DNA of 64,000 bases from Rhodospirillaceae bacterium (GTDB lineage: Bacteria > Pseudomonadota > Alphaproteobacteria > UBA6615): the NCBI GenBank assembly GCA_018702955.1, contig JABJEK010000038.1:1-64000 (forward strand), in the 5' to 3' direction. The notes under the pieces are model-generated. The model was not told the origin of the DNA and ran no database searches. It saw nothing but the letters and a program-made list of their open reading frames with translations. Shown one piece after another: positions 34,281 to 42,203 of the stretch. Position 1 is the stretch's first letter, and the number at the start of each line of letters is the position of its first letter. The translations under genes were made by a program, and so were the position numbers.

Positions 34281-34300
34281 TTTAACCAAATGGTTTAATA
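34281..34300. promoter_or_regulatory. Palindrome with AACCA-N2-TGGTT core before the DUF899 gene
   Basis: The core AACCAAATGGTT (34285-34296) sits in a longer near-palindrome, ATTTAACCAAATGGTTTAAT, only 15-30 bases before the ATG at 34315. It overlaps the likely transcription start, so it would suit a repressor. A very similar core occurs at 61496-61507. Confidence 0.5.
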
Positions 34301-34314
34301 TAGAGGAACAGCCG

Positions 34315-35010
34315 ATGGCTCACCTGCATGACGACAGGTTTCCGAACGAAACCGACGACTACCGCGCCGCCCGCGACACCCTGCTGACGGCGGAAATGGA
34401 GCTTCGCGCGAAGGTCGAGGAGGTCGCCGCGTTGCGGCGTGCCCTGCCGCTCGGTGGCGCGTTGAAAGAGGATTACCTGCTGTCGGAAGGCCCGGCGGAC
34501 CTGTCCACGGACGACGCCGAGGTCCAGACGCGCTTCTCGACGCTGTTCGCACCCGGCAAGGACACACTGATCGTGTATTCGTTCATGTACCCGGAAGGCG
34601 GCAATCCCTGCCCCGCCTGCACGTCGCTGATCGATGGTCTCGACGGCCTGGCGCCACATGTCACCGATCGGGTGAACTTCGCCGTCTTCGCCAAGACGCC
34701 GATCAACGTGTTCCGCGACTGGGCGCGTGCGCGCGGCTGGCGGAACGTCCGCCTCCTGTCGACCAACGCCACCAGCTACAACAGCGACTACGTGACCGAA
34801 CGCGATGGTGAGAGCCAGATCCCGATCATCAACGTCTTCAGGCGTACCCCGGATGGTATTTTCCATAGCTGGGGCTCGGAGCTGTTCTACGCGCCGGCCG
34901 CCGAAGGCCAGCACCCCCGTCACGCCGATATGATTTGGCCGGTCTGGAACCTGCTCGATATGACACCCGAGGGGCGCGACGGCTGGTTCCCCCGGAATTC
35001 CTACGACTGA
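34315..35010 (+). CDS. DUF899 family thioredoxin-like protein
   Basis: 231 residues. The protein has an N-terminal helical arm (ATAEMELRAKVEEVAALRR-like, about 20-45) and a thioredoxin-like fold with the pair Cys98-xx-Cys101 in GNPCPACTSL. The end region SELFYAPAAEGQHPRHAD and WPVWNLLDMTPEGRDGW is characteristic of DUF899. Function unknown, presumably a thiol redox role. AGAGGA precedes the ATG. An AACCA-N2-TGGTT palindrome covers its promoter. Two GFA genes follow on the same strand. Confidence 0.85.
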   Translation: MAHLHDDRFPNETDDYRAARDTLLTAEMELRAKVEEVAALRRALPLGGALKEDYLLSEGPADLSTDDAEVQTRFSTLFAPGKDTLIVYSFMYPEGGNPCPACTSLIDGLDGLAPHVTDRVNFAVFAKTPINVFRDWARARGWRNVRLLSTNATSYNSDYVTERDGESQIPIINVFRRTPDGIFHSWGSELFYAPAAEGQHPRHADMIWPVWNLLDMTPEGRDGWFPRNSYD

Positions 35011-35032
35011 TCGCGCGAAGAGGAGATTGAAG

Positions 35033-35452
35033 ATGAGCCACAAGATCAAAGGCGGCTGTCAGTGCGGGGCGGTGCGTTACAGCACCGACGCCGAACCCAT
35101 GGTCACGTTCAACTGCCACTGCACCCACTGCCAGCAGGCGAGCGGCGCGCCCTTCACGACCGCGGTCGCGGTGCAACGGGAAAACATGACCATCTCGGGT
35201 GACGTGATTGAACACACCCAGACATCCGATCTCGGGACCCTCGTCCACCGCTTCTCCTGTGCCAAGTGCGGCGCCTATGTCTATGGAATCAGTGATGGTT
35301 TCGGCGCGACCGCCGTCAACGCCGTGACCCTGGACGACGCCAGTTGGGTCGAGCCGCAGATGGAGGTTTATGTCTCCAGCGCCCAACCATGGACACATAT
35401 GGACCCCGCACTGCCGAAATTTGATAAACTGCCGCCGATGGAAGAAAGCTGA
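35033..35452 (+). CDS. GFA family protein (glutathione-dependent formaldehyde-activating/CENP-V fold), copy 1
   Basis: 139 residues. Zinc-binding cysteines of the GFA fold are present: Cys9-x-Cys11 (GGCQCGAVRY), Cys28-x-Cys30-xx-Cys33 (NCHCTHCQQ) and a CAKCGAY pair near 80. The family includes Gfa, which speeds S-hydroxymethylglutathione formation, but most members are uncharacterised. AGGAG precedes the ATG at 35033; the TTG at 35027 is less likely. It is 22 bases after the DUF899 stop. Confidence 0.9.
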   Translation: MSHKIKGGCQCGAVRYSTDAEPMVTFNCHCTHCQQASGAPFTTAVAVQRENMTISGDVIEHTQTSDLGTLVHRFSCAKCGAYVYGISDGFGATAVNAVTLDDASWVEPQMEVYVSSAQPWTHMDPALPKFDKLPPMEES

Positions 35453-35461
35453 GGATTTCCC

Positions 35462-35878
35462 ATGTCAAAGAAGATCGAAGGCGGCTGCCTGTGTGGCGCC
35501 GTTCGTTACGAGAGCGACGCCGAGCCGCTGTTCGCGGTGAACTGCCACTGTCGCCATTGCCAGATGACCAGCGGCAGCACGCATATCCCCGGGATCGGGC
35601 TGCCCGCGGCAGCGTTCTCCCACACCGGGGATGTCACCTGGTACAAAATCCAGAACGACCGCGGCGGCCAGTCGATGCGCGCCTTCTGCCCCACCTGCGG
35701 GACCCCGATCATGGGTCAGATCGAGGGTGAGGAAATCCTGTTTCTGCACGTGATCACGCTGGACGACCCGGGCGGGTTCGCCCCGCAGATGGATATCTTC
35801 GAATCCAGCGCCCAGCCCTGGGACCGGTTCGACGATACCCTCCCGCGGTTCGCCAAAATGCCGCCGATGGGCGAATAA
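35462..35878 (+). CDS. GFA family protein, copy 2
   Basis: 138 residues, paralogous to copy 1 with a nine-base gap between them. It keeps GGCLCGAVRYES, NCHCRHCQM and FCPTCGTPIM, so all zinc cysteines are intact. The end MDIFESSAQPWDRFDDTLPRF parallels copy 1. The tandem pair could form a heterodimer or have differing ligands. It is the last plus-strand gene before the convergent SDR gene, with GATA-core repeats between them. Confidence 0.9.
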   Translation: MSKKIEGGCLCGAVRYESDAEPLFAVNCHCRHCQMTSGSTHIPGIGLPAAAFSHTGDVTWYKIQNDRGGQSMRAFCPTCGTPIMGQIEGEEILFLHVITLDDPGGFAPQMDIFESSAQPWDRFDDTLPRFAKMPPMGE

Positions 35879-35886
35879 CGGCTCCT

Positions 35887-35929
35887 AATTTATCAACTGA
35901 TAAATTACTAATTTATCCAGCGATAAATA
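35887..35929. repeat. Two tandem TTTATC-N4-GATAAA inverted repeats between convergent genes
   Basis: A 20-bp inverted repeat, AATTTATCAACTGATAAATT, spans 35887-35906 with perfect arms. A second, less perfect copy spans 35910-35929. Their centres are 23 bp apart. The second copy covers the last codons of the SDR gene. They have neither GC-rich stems nor a typical U tract, so they look more like a protein-binding site than a terminator, although the convergent position is odd for one. Confidence 0.65.
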
Positions 35930-36686
35930 AGCCGGCCGCAAACCCCTCATCGAGGGTGAAGTTGGCGCCGTAGATCGGATTGCCGGTCTTCGGCGACGCC
36001 AGGAACAGCGCCGCATTGGCCATCTCTTCTGTCGAGGAATATGTCCGGCCCGACGGGGTCAGCATTTCCATGAAGTCGAGCACCGGTTTGAGCTCCGGAT
36101 CGGTGCGGATGTCCTCGTTCATCGGGCTCGCGGTGTTGCCCGGCGAGATCGAGTTCACATGGATGCCCGAGCGCGACAGCTCGACGGCCATGCACTTGGT
36201 CAGCATGATGATCCCGGCCTTGGTCGCGCAGTACATGCCGTAGGACGGCAGCGCCACCAGGCCCGCGACCGACGCCATGTTGATGATGTTGCCGCGTTTG
36301 CGCGACACCATGTGCGGCGACACCGCGTTGATCATGTTCCACTGGCCCTTGAGGTTGATATCGACCATGCGGTTCATATCGACCGGCTTCGTGTCACCCG
36401 CGGGTGTCGGGTAGAAGACGCCCGCCGCGTTCACCAGAATATCGATCTTGCCGTGATTTTTCAGAACCTTCGCCACGGTGGCCTCGGCATCCTTGGGCTT
36501 GGTCACGTCACAGACATAGCCCTTCGACTTGCGCTTGAGCTCCTTGGCGACCTTGTTGGCCTTGCGGATGTTCGAGCTGGCGATCACGGCACAGGTCGCG
36601 CCCTCCGATGCGAACTTGCGTGCGATCGCCTCGCCGATGCCCGACGAGCCACCGCTGATCAGTGCCACCTTGTTTCTGAGTTCCAT
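35913..36686 (-). CDS. SDR family oxidoreductase, last gene of hyu operon
   Basis: 257 residues, a classical SDR with ISGGSSGIGEAIARKF, NAAGVF and active-site Ser (NMASVAG) with Tyr-xxx-Lys (GMYCATK). It ends with NPIYGANFTLDEGFAAG. It is paralogous to the gene 30 bases upstream (36717), sharing the unusual NAAGVFYPT and GNTASPMNE segments. AAGGGAAA precedes the ATG. It is the sixth and last gene of the minus-strand hyuA operon and probably reduces or oxidises a hydroxyl/keto product of the hydantoinase-type reaction. Confidence 0.9.
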   Translation of the reverse strand: MELRNKVALISGGSSGIGEAIARKFASEGATCAVIASSNIRKANKVAKELKRKSKGYVCDVTKPKDAEATVAKVLKNHGKIDILVNAAGVFYPTPAGDTKPVDMNRMVDINLKGQWNMINAVSPHMVSRKRGNIINMASVAGLVALPSYGMYCATKAGIIMLTKCMAVELSRSGIHVNSISPGNTASPMNEDIRTDPELKPVLDFMEMLTPSGRTYSSTEEMANAALFLASPKTGNPIYGANFTLDEGFAAGLFIAG

Positions 36687-36716
36687 GGTCTTTCCCTTCG
36701 CTCTGCTTGTCCGTGA

Positions 36717-37475
36717 TCAATATCCGGCCGAAACGCCTTCATCCATGAGCAACATCGCGCCGTGCGCGGCCCGTGCATCGTCGGAGCACAGGAACAGGAT
36801 CGTGCCCGCCATCTCGCGCGGGTCGGCGAACGGCCTGTTGCTCAACGTCTTTTCCTTGATGGTCTCGTAAATCTCCGCGTACTCGGCCTCGGTGCGCACA
36901 TTCTCGTTCATCGGGGTCGCGGTGTTGCCGGGTGCCAGGCAGTTCACGTTGATATCGTGGGGTGCGAGGGCTGCCGCGAGCGAGCGGGTCATGTTGATGA
37001 CCCCCGCCTTCACGGCGGAATAGACGATGTAGTTGCTGCGCCCGGCTGTCCCGGCCGCCGAGCCGAGATTGACGATCTTGCCGCCGCCGGAGGGGATCAT
37101 CTGCTGCGCCACGGCGTTGCACATGAAGAAGCAGCCCTTGAGGTTGGCGTCACACATCTCGTCGAACATGGACTCATCGGTCTCGCCGATCCGGGTCGGG
37201 TAAAAGACCCCGGCCGCGTTCACCAGCACATCGATCCGGCCGAACCGGGCCATGACGTCCGCCACCAGCTTGTCGACCTGGGCGACGTCGCCGACGTCGC
37301 ACGCGAACGGCTTGGCATTCCCCCCGCATCGATCGACGGTCGCCTGCGCGCGATCCAGAGACGAACTCGCCACCACGGCGACCTGCGCGCCCTCTTCGGC
37401 GAAACGCACGCAAGTTTCGGCACCAATTCCCGACGAACCACCCGTTACCAGCGCTACCTTGCCTTCAAACCGCAT
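36717..37475 (-). CDS. SDR family oxidoreductase, fifth gene of hyu operon
   Basis: 252 residues; TGGSSGIGAETCVRF, NAAGVFYPT, and Ser (NLGSAAG) with Tyr-xxx-Lys (YSAVKAG). I choose the start at 37475 because GGGG lies about eight bases upstream; an ATG at 37481 would be too near. An open frame continues to 37574 through the serine-hydrolase stop and is spurious. The preceding stop lies 17 bases away. It is clearly homologous to the last operon gene, so the operon ends in a tandem SDR pair. Confidence 0.89.
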   Translation of the reverse strand: MRFEGKVALVTGGSSGIGAETCVRFAEEGAQVAVVASSSLDRAQATVDRCGGNAKPFACDVGDVAQVDKLVADVMARFGRIDVLVNAAGVFYPTRIGETDESMFDEMCDANLKGCFFMCNAVAQQMIPSGGGKIVNLGSAAGTAGRSNYIVYSAVKAGVINMTRSLAAALAPHDINVNCLAPGNTATPMNENVRTEAEYAEIYETIKEKTLSNRPFADPREMAGTILFLCSDDARAAHGAMLLMDEGVSAGY

Positions 37476-37492
37476 GCTCATTCCCCAAAAGC

Positions 37493-38644
37493 TCAAATCG
37501 CCGCGTAAGCAGCATCGATCAGCGGCCCGCCGAACGGGCCGGTGTTGGCGATCGGCGCCATCCGGTTGCCACAATAGCTGAACCCGAGACCGCGATCAGG
37601 GTCACCGAAACCAATCGCCCCGCCGATTCCCGTGTGTCCGAAATTCTTGCGCCGTCCGCCGAATGGAAACGCGTCACACGACAACATGAACCCGCAGCCG
37701 AACCGGAACGGCCGGTTGGTCATCCGGTCCATATCGTCCCAGTGCTCGCTGATCGCGTCGGCAATCAGCTCTTTCGACAGAAGCTGCCGGCCGTCGATCG
37801 TGCCGTCACCGGCAAGCCCGCTGTAGAGCTTTGCGATGGCACGCGCGTTGCCATGACCGTTGGCCGACGCGAACGAGCCGCGGACCCAGCCTTCTGAATT
37901 GAAGTCTTCGTCGCGCGGCATGGGATTCCATGCCCGTGTCAGGGGCGATTCTGCGTCCCCCTTGATGCCGTCACGCGACGGCGTGCCGGGCGTTTCCACG
38001 AAGTCGGCGCGCCGGGCCGCCTCGGCGTCGTTGAGACCGATGTGATAGTCGATGCCAAAGGGATCGGCGATGTCCTCGCGCCAGACATCACCGACACCCC
38101 GTCCGGTCACGTGACGGATGAGGCCATGCAGAAGTGGTCCGTAGGTAAACGAGTGATAGGACCCGGCCGTGCCTGGCTCCCACTCCGGGGTCGCGTCTTC
38201 GAGCGCGCGTTCGACCGGATAGTCATCCCACAACGAGCCTGCGGGCGCACCATCGGCAAAGATCACGCCCGACTGATGGGAAATCAGGGTCCGGACCGTC
38301 ATCGTCTCCTTGCCGTTTTTTCCGAATTCCGGCCAATAGGTGGCAACCTTCTCTTCCAGATCGACCATTCCGGTGCCGACGAGCCGGAGCAGCGCGATCG
38401 CGGCACAGGCCTTGGTGACCGACATCATGCAAGTGATGGTGTCCGCCTCCCATGGCCGGGTCCGCGCCGCGTCCCGGTAGCCACCCCACAGATCGACCAC
38501 GGCCTCGCCGTCTATGCAGACGGAAACACATGCGCCGAGTTCATCACCACAAACCGGATCGCCCTCGTTCATGTTGCGCCGAAACGCGTCCTCAACGGCC
38601 GCAAACTTCGGGTCGCAGTGACCCGAAACAGGAATATCACTCAT
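37493..38644 (-). CDS. Serine hydrolase of the beta-lactamase/EstB family
   Basis: 383 residues. The catalytic Ser75-x-x-Lys78 motif is in MMSVTKAC, a Tyr motif in SYHSFTYGPLLHG and a HTG-type third motif in FGHTGIGGAIGFGD near 340. Such enzymes are esterases, amidases or carboxypeptidases rather than true beta-lactamases. No signal peptide is seen, so it is probably cytoplasmic. Its start codon overlaps the hyuB2 stop (ATGA at 38641-38644), so they are translationally coupled. A fused upstream frame to 39427 is antisense noise. In this operon it could hydrolyse an amide intermediate. Confidence 0.9.
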   Translation of the reverse strand: MSDIPVSGHCDPKFAAVEDAFRRNMNEGDPVCGDELGACVSVCIDGEAVVDLWGGYRDAARTRPWEADTITCMMSVTKACAAIALLRLVGTGMVDLEEKVATYWPEFGKNGKETMTVRTLISHQSGVIFADGAPAGSLWDDYPVERALEDATPEWEPGTAGSYHSFTYGPLLHGLIRHVTGRGVGDVWREDIADPFGIDYHIGLNDAEAARRADFVETPGTPSRDGIKGDAESPLTRAWNPMPRDEDFNSEGWVRGSFASANGHGNARAIAKLYSGLAGDGTIDGRQLLSKELIADAISEHWDDMDRMTNRPFRFGCGFMLSCDAFPFGGRRKNFGHTGIGGAIGFGDPDRGLGFSYCGNRMAPIANTGPFGGPLIDAAYAAI

Positions 38645-40428
38645 GATGTTGCCTCCGCTCGCAAATCGTCCGTTTCCTTGCTCAACAGGGCACCATCCTC
38701 GGCCAGTGCAACGCCGTACACCTCGCGAGCGCGGTCCCGGCTGACGAAGCCCTCCGCCACCTGGTAACGCACAAGCTCCGGATCGCGCTCCGCAGGCGGC
38801 CCGAAGCCGCCCCCGCCGCATGATCGCGACACGATCATCTCGCCGGCGTCCAGATGGACCTGGCCGACGCGCGGCACTTCTTCTTCCGCGCCATTCGCCG
38901 TCAGCTTTTCCTGGCCCGCATTTGCACCGCCGAGCCCGCCGTTGACCCCCTTGGGCCCGTTGATCGTGCCGTCCGAATTGTAGATCAGGGACATGGTTCC
39001 AACCCGCGGGCCGTAGACCGCGAAACCCTGGGGCGCGCCACAGGTCCGACCTGCACCCTCGGTGTCGGGGATGAACCCGCGGGCATGGACATAGATCGGC
39101 AGACGCAGTTCGTCGAGCTCGACGGAATCCAGGAAACACATGCCGGCATTGCCGACATGGCCGATGGTCCACCAGGCGTCTGTTTTCGCGGACGCCGCAC
39201 CGTTCGTGCGACCCAGGAACACCTGGTTGATATACGGCTTGCCGGTTTCGGGGTTCACCCCCGACACCACCGCCGCGGCCGGCGGGCTCGAGGCGCCACA
39301 TTCGGCAAGTCCGATATCTTCCGAAATCTTGGCCATCGAGGCCTGGACCGAGTTGGAAACACGGTCGGCGACGTTCGTGGTCGCGGCCGAACAGCTGGTG
39401 GGATGCCTGGGGATACCGACGACGCAATCGTCACGCAAATCCACATCGATCCGACGGAACGCACCGGCGTTCTTGGGCACCGTATGGTCGATCGAATTGA
39501 ACACGCCGACCATCGCGGCGGTCCGCGAGCAACCCTCGGACAGGTTAAGGCCGCAGGGCATCGCGTCGGGATTGTCACGCAGATCGACCCGCACACGCGC
39601 CGCCTCGGGATCGACGGCAACGGTCACGTTGATCTTGACCCCTTCCTCCGGCGTGCCCGGTATCGGGTCGTGGGTACTGGAATGAGATGCACTACCGGCC
39701 GGAAGCTCGCGCAAAGCCGACACCATGCGCGCCTCGGAATAGTCGAAAAACTGCCCGGCGAAGGCGTCGAGCCGATCCCAGCCGACATCTTCTCCCAGGG
39801 CCATGAGCTCACGTTCGCCGATCCGCGCCGCGCCGATCATGGCCAGATAGTCCCCCCACCATTGACCGGGCACCCGGATCCGCATCTGGCACATGCGCAC
39901 GATGTCGTCGATGTTCTGATAGTCGCGTTGAATCTGGACCGCGGGAAAAATCAGTGCGCCTTCCTCATAAACATCGCGTGCCCGCGCGTGATAGGTGGTC
40001 GGAATCGAGTTGCCGATGTCCGCCTGATGGGCCTTTGCGGCAAGCGTAAAACGATGAACACCGGCGTCGTCCAGGACAGGCACCAGGATCGTGTGATCGG
40101 CGGGATGCGAACACCCATGATAAGGCGAATTGTGCAGGAAGGCGTCGCCGCGCTTCAGGTCCGGGTGCACCTCGCACATCCAGGCCGCCATGATATCCGG
40201 GCCCGACAACACATGGATCGGCAGGCTCTCGGTCGCGGTGAGTAACTCATGGTCCGCGGTCACGATGCAGCAGGAGAAATCCCGGGCCATGTTGAGGACG
40301 CCGGAACGGCCGGTTCGCAGCAGGGTGTTGGCCATCTTCTTGACGATGCCGTCGAGCCGGTTCGACAACAGCGCAAGCTGGACCCCGTCGAACGATTCTC
40401 CATCCGTGGCTTCGCCGACCCTATCCAT
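38641..40428 (-). CDS. hyuB: Hydantoinase B/oxoprolinase family protein, copy 2
   Basis: 595 residues. Typical HyuB blocks: NTLLRTGRSGVLNMARDFSCC, RGDAFLHNSPYHGCSHPADHT (positions within about 85-115) and GCSRTAAMVGVFNSID. HyuB carries the hydrolytic or carboxylating site that works with the ATP-binding HyuA in hydantoinases, 5-oxoprolinases and acetophenone-carboxylase relatives. Its ATG overlaps the stop of the upstream hyuB copy. The two copies share most conserved blocks, differing near the N-terminal 15 residues and the C-terminal third. It seems intact, so the operon offers two B subunits per A gene. Confidence 0.93.
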   Translation of the reverse strand: MDRVGEATDGESFDGVQLALLSNRLDGIVKKMANTLLRTGRSGVLNMARDFSCCIVTADHELLTATESLPIHVLSGPDIMAAWMCEVHPDLKRGDAFLHNSPYHGCSHPADHTILVPVLDDAGVHRFTLAAKAHQADIGNSIPTTYHARARDVYEEGALIFPAVQIQRDYQNIDDIVRMCQMRIRVPGQWWGDYLAMIGAARIGERELMALGEDVGWDRLDAFAGQFFDYSEARMVSALRELPAGSASHSSTHDPIPGTPEEGVKINVTVAVDPEAARVRVDLRDNPDAMPCGLNLSEGCSRTAAMVGVFNSIDHTVPKNAGAFRRIDVDLRDDCVVGIPRHPTSCSAATTNVADRVSNSVQASMAKISEDIGLAECGASSPPAAAVVSGVNPETGKPYINQVFLGRTNGAASAKTDAWWTIGHVGNAGMCFLDSVELDELRLPIYVHARGFIPDTEGAGRTCGAPQGFAVYGPRVGTMSLIYNSDGTINGPKGVNGGLGGANAGQEKLTANGAEEEVPRVGQVHLDAGEMIVSRSCGGGGFGPPAERDPELVRYQVAEGFVSRDRAREVYGVALAEDGALLSKETDDLRAEATS

Positions 40429-42191
40429 CAGGCGGTCATTTCAGTGCGCAGTTTCGTCGTCGCGGCGGCATCAACTTTGCCCACCGCATCCAGAACCACG
40501 CCATAGACGCTGCGCGCGCGCTCGGCCGAGACATAATCCTCAAGCACATCGCGCGCGACCGACTCTGGATCACGCTCGGTCGGCGTGCCGTAACCGCCCC
40601 CGCCGCAAGACTGGGAGCTGATCAATTCGCCGGCGACTAGGGTCACCACGGCGCAGTTCGGCAAGTCTTCTCGTTCGTTGTTGCGGGTGATCTTGTACTG
40701 ACCGGATACCGACCCGCCGAGGCCGCCGCGAACACCCTTGGGGCCGTTGATGCCGCCGTCGCTGACATAGGCGATATCGAGGTTACCGACGCGGGGTCCG
40801 AATTCGGTGTAGGCGGAACGGGCACCACAAAACTGTCCCGCGCCTTCCGTGTCCGGCGCGAAGGTGCGCGTCTTGACGAAGATCGGCTGACGGAGCTCGT
40901 CGAGCTCGATGGAATCCTGATAGCAAAGCCCGCCATTGCCGACATGGCAGATCGACTGCCAGCAGTCGGCCTCCGGCGCGCCCGCGCCCCCGGTGAGCCC
41001 GAGGAACACCTGGTTCACGAAGGGCTGTCCGGTCTCGTCATTCATTCCCGACACCACACCGACGGCCGGCGGAATGATCGCGCCGCATTCAGCAAGCCCG
41101 AAGCCATCGGCAATTTCCGCGATTGCGGCCTGGGTCGGATTGGCAACCCGGTCGGCAATATTGGTCGTGGCGGCAGAACATGACGTCGGATGCTTCGGAA
41201 TGCCGCAGACTGAATCCTCTCGCAACAAAACTTTGATGCGCCGGAACGAGCCCGCGTTTTTGGGCACCGAATGATCGATCGAATTGAACACACCAACCAT
41301 CGCCGCCGTGCGCGCGCAGGCCTCCGATAGGTTCAGACCGCAGGGCTGGGCATCGGGGTTGTCCATCAGATCAACGGTGACTTCACCGCCGTCGGGATCG
41401 ATCGTCACCGTGCTGGTGATCATGATCCCCTCTTCCGGTGTCCCGGGGATCGCGTCATGGGTCGAGGTGCGGGTGGCGGACCCGGCCGGCAACTGTCGGA
41501 TCGCCCCGACCATGCGCTCCTCCGAATAGTCGAACCATTGCTCGTTGAACGCCTCGAGCGTGTCCCAACCGACTTCGCGTCCGAGCGCAAGCAACTCGCG
41601 CTCGCCGATCCGGGCTGCGCCGATCATCGCCAGATAGTCACCCCACCACTGATCGGGCACACGGATTCGCATGCGGCACATCCGCACGATGTCCATGTTG
41701 TGCTCGTAATTTTCCTGCACCTTCACCGCAGGAAAGATCAGCGCGCCTTCCTCGTATACGTCGCGCGCCGTGCCGTGGTAAGTGGTCGGGATCGAGTTTC
41801 CGATATCCGCCTGATGGGCCTTTGCGGCCATGGTGTACCGGTGAATGCCGTCATCATCGATGACGGGTATCAGGATCGTGTGATCCGCCGGATGGGAACA
41901 GCCGTGATAGGGCGAATTGTGCAGGAACGCGTCCCCCCGTTTCAGGTCGGGGTGATATTCCTTCATCGTCGCGGCCATCATGTCCGGCCCCGAAAGAACG
42001 TGGATCGGCAGGCTCTCGGCCACGGCCGCGAGCTTGTCGTCGGCGGTCAGAATGCAGCAGGAAAAATCGCGCGCGATGTTGAGCACACCGGAACGCCCCG
42101 TGCGCATCAACGTGTTGCCCATTTTTCGCGAGATACCCTCGAGCCGATTGGACAGGAGTGCGAGTTTTACGCCATCAATTTTGTCAGCCAT
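40428..42191 (-). CDS. hyuB: Hydantoinase B/oxoprolinase family protein, copy 1
   Basis: 587 residues. Blocks match copy 2: KMGNTLMRTGRSGVLNIARD, GDAFLHNSPYHGCSHPADHT, EACARTAAMVGVFNSIDHS. Its ATG is preceded by AGGAGCGACAG, and the start lies 13 bases downstream of the hyuA stop; its own stop overlaps the next ATG. This copy is the likely primary partner of HyuA by position. Both copies have the invariant His-containing NSPYHGCSHPADHT motif, expected to bind metal. Confidence 0.93.
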   Translation of the reverse strand: MADKIDGVKLALLSNRLEGISRKMGNTLMRTGRSGVLNIARDFSCCILTADDKLAAVAESLPIHVLSGPDMMAATMKEYHPDLKRGDAFLHNSPYHGCSHPADHTILIPVIDDDGIHRYTMAAKAHQADIGNSIPTTYHGTARDVYEEGALIFPAVKVQENYEHNMDIVRMCRMRIRVPDQWWGDYLAMIGAARIGERELLALGREVGWDTLEAFNEQWFDYSEERMVGAIRQLPAGSATRTSTHDAIPGTPEEGIMITSTVTIDPDGGEVTVDLMDNPDAQPCGLNLSEACARTAAMVGVFNSIDHSVPKNAGSFRRIKVLLREDSVCGIPKHPTSCSAATTNIADRVANPTQAAIAEIADGFGLAECGAIIPPAVGVVSGMNDETGQPFVNQVFLGLTGGAGAPEADCWQSICHVGNGGLCYQDSIELDELRQPIFVKTRTFAPDTEGAGQFCGARSAYTEFGPRVGNLDIAYVSDGGINGPKGVRGGLGGSVSGQYKITRNNEREDLPNCAVVTLVAGELISSQSCGGGGYGTPTERDPESVARDVLEDYVSAERARSVYGVVLDAVGKVDAAATTKLRTEMTA

Positions 42192-42203
42192 CTGTCGCTC
42201 CTC

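Noticed and set aside
38645-39427. An N-terminal extension fusing the serine hydrolase to upstream sequence
   Set aside because: It is out of frame with hyuB2, full of Arg and Gly, and the ATGA junction at 38641 gives a proper start.
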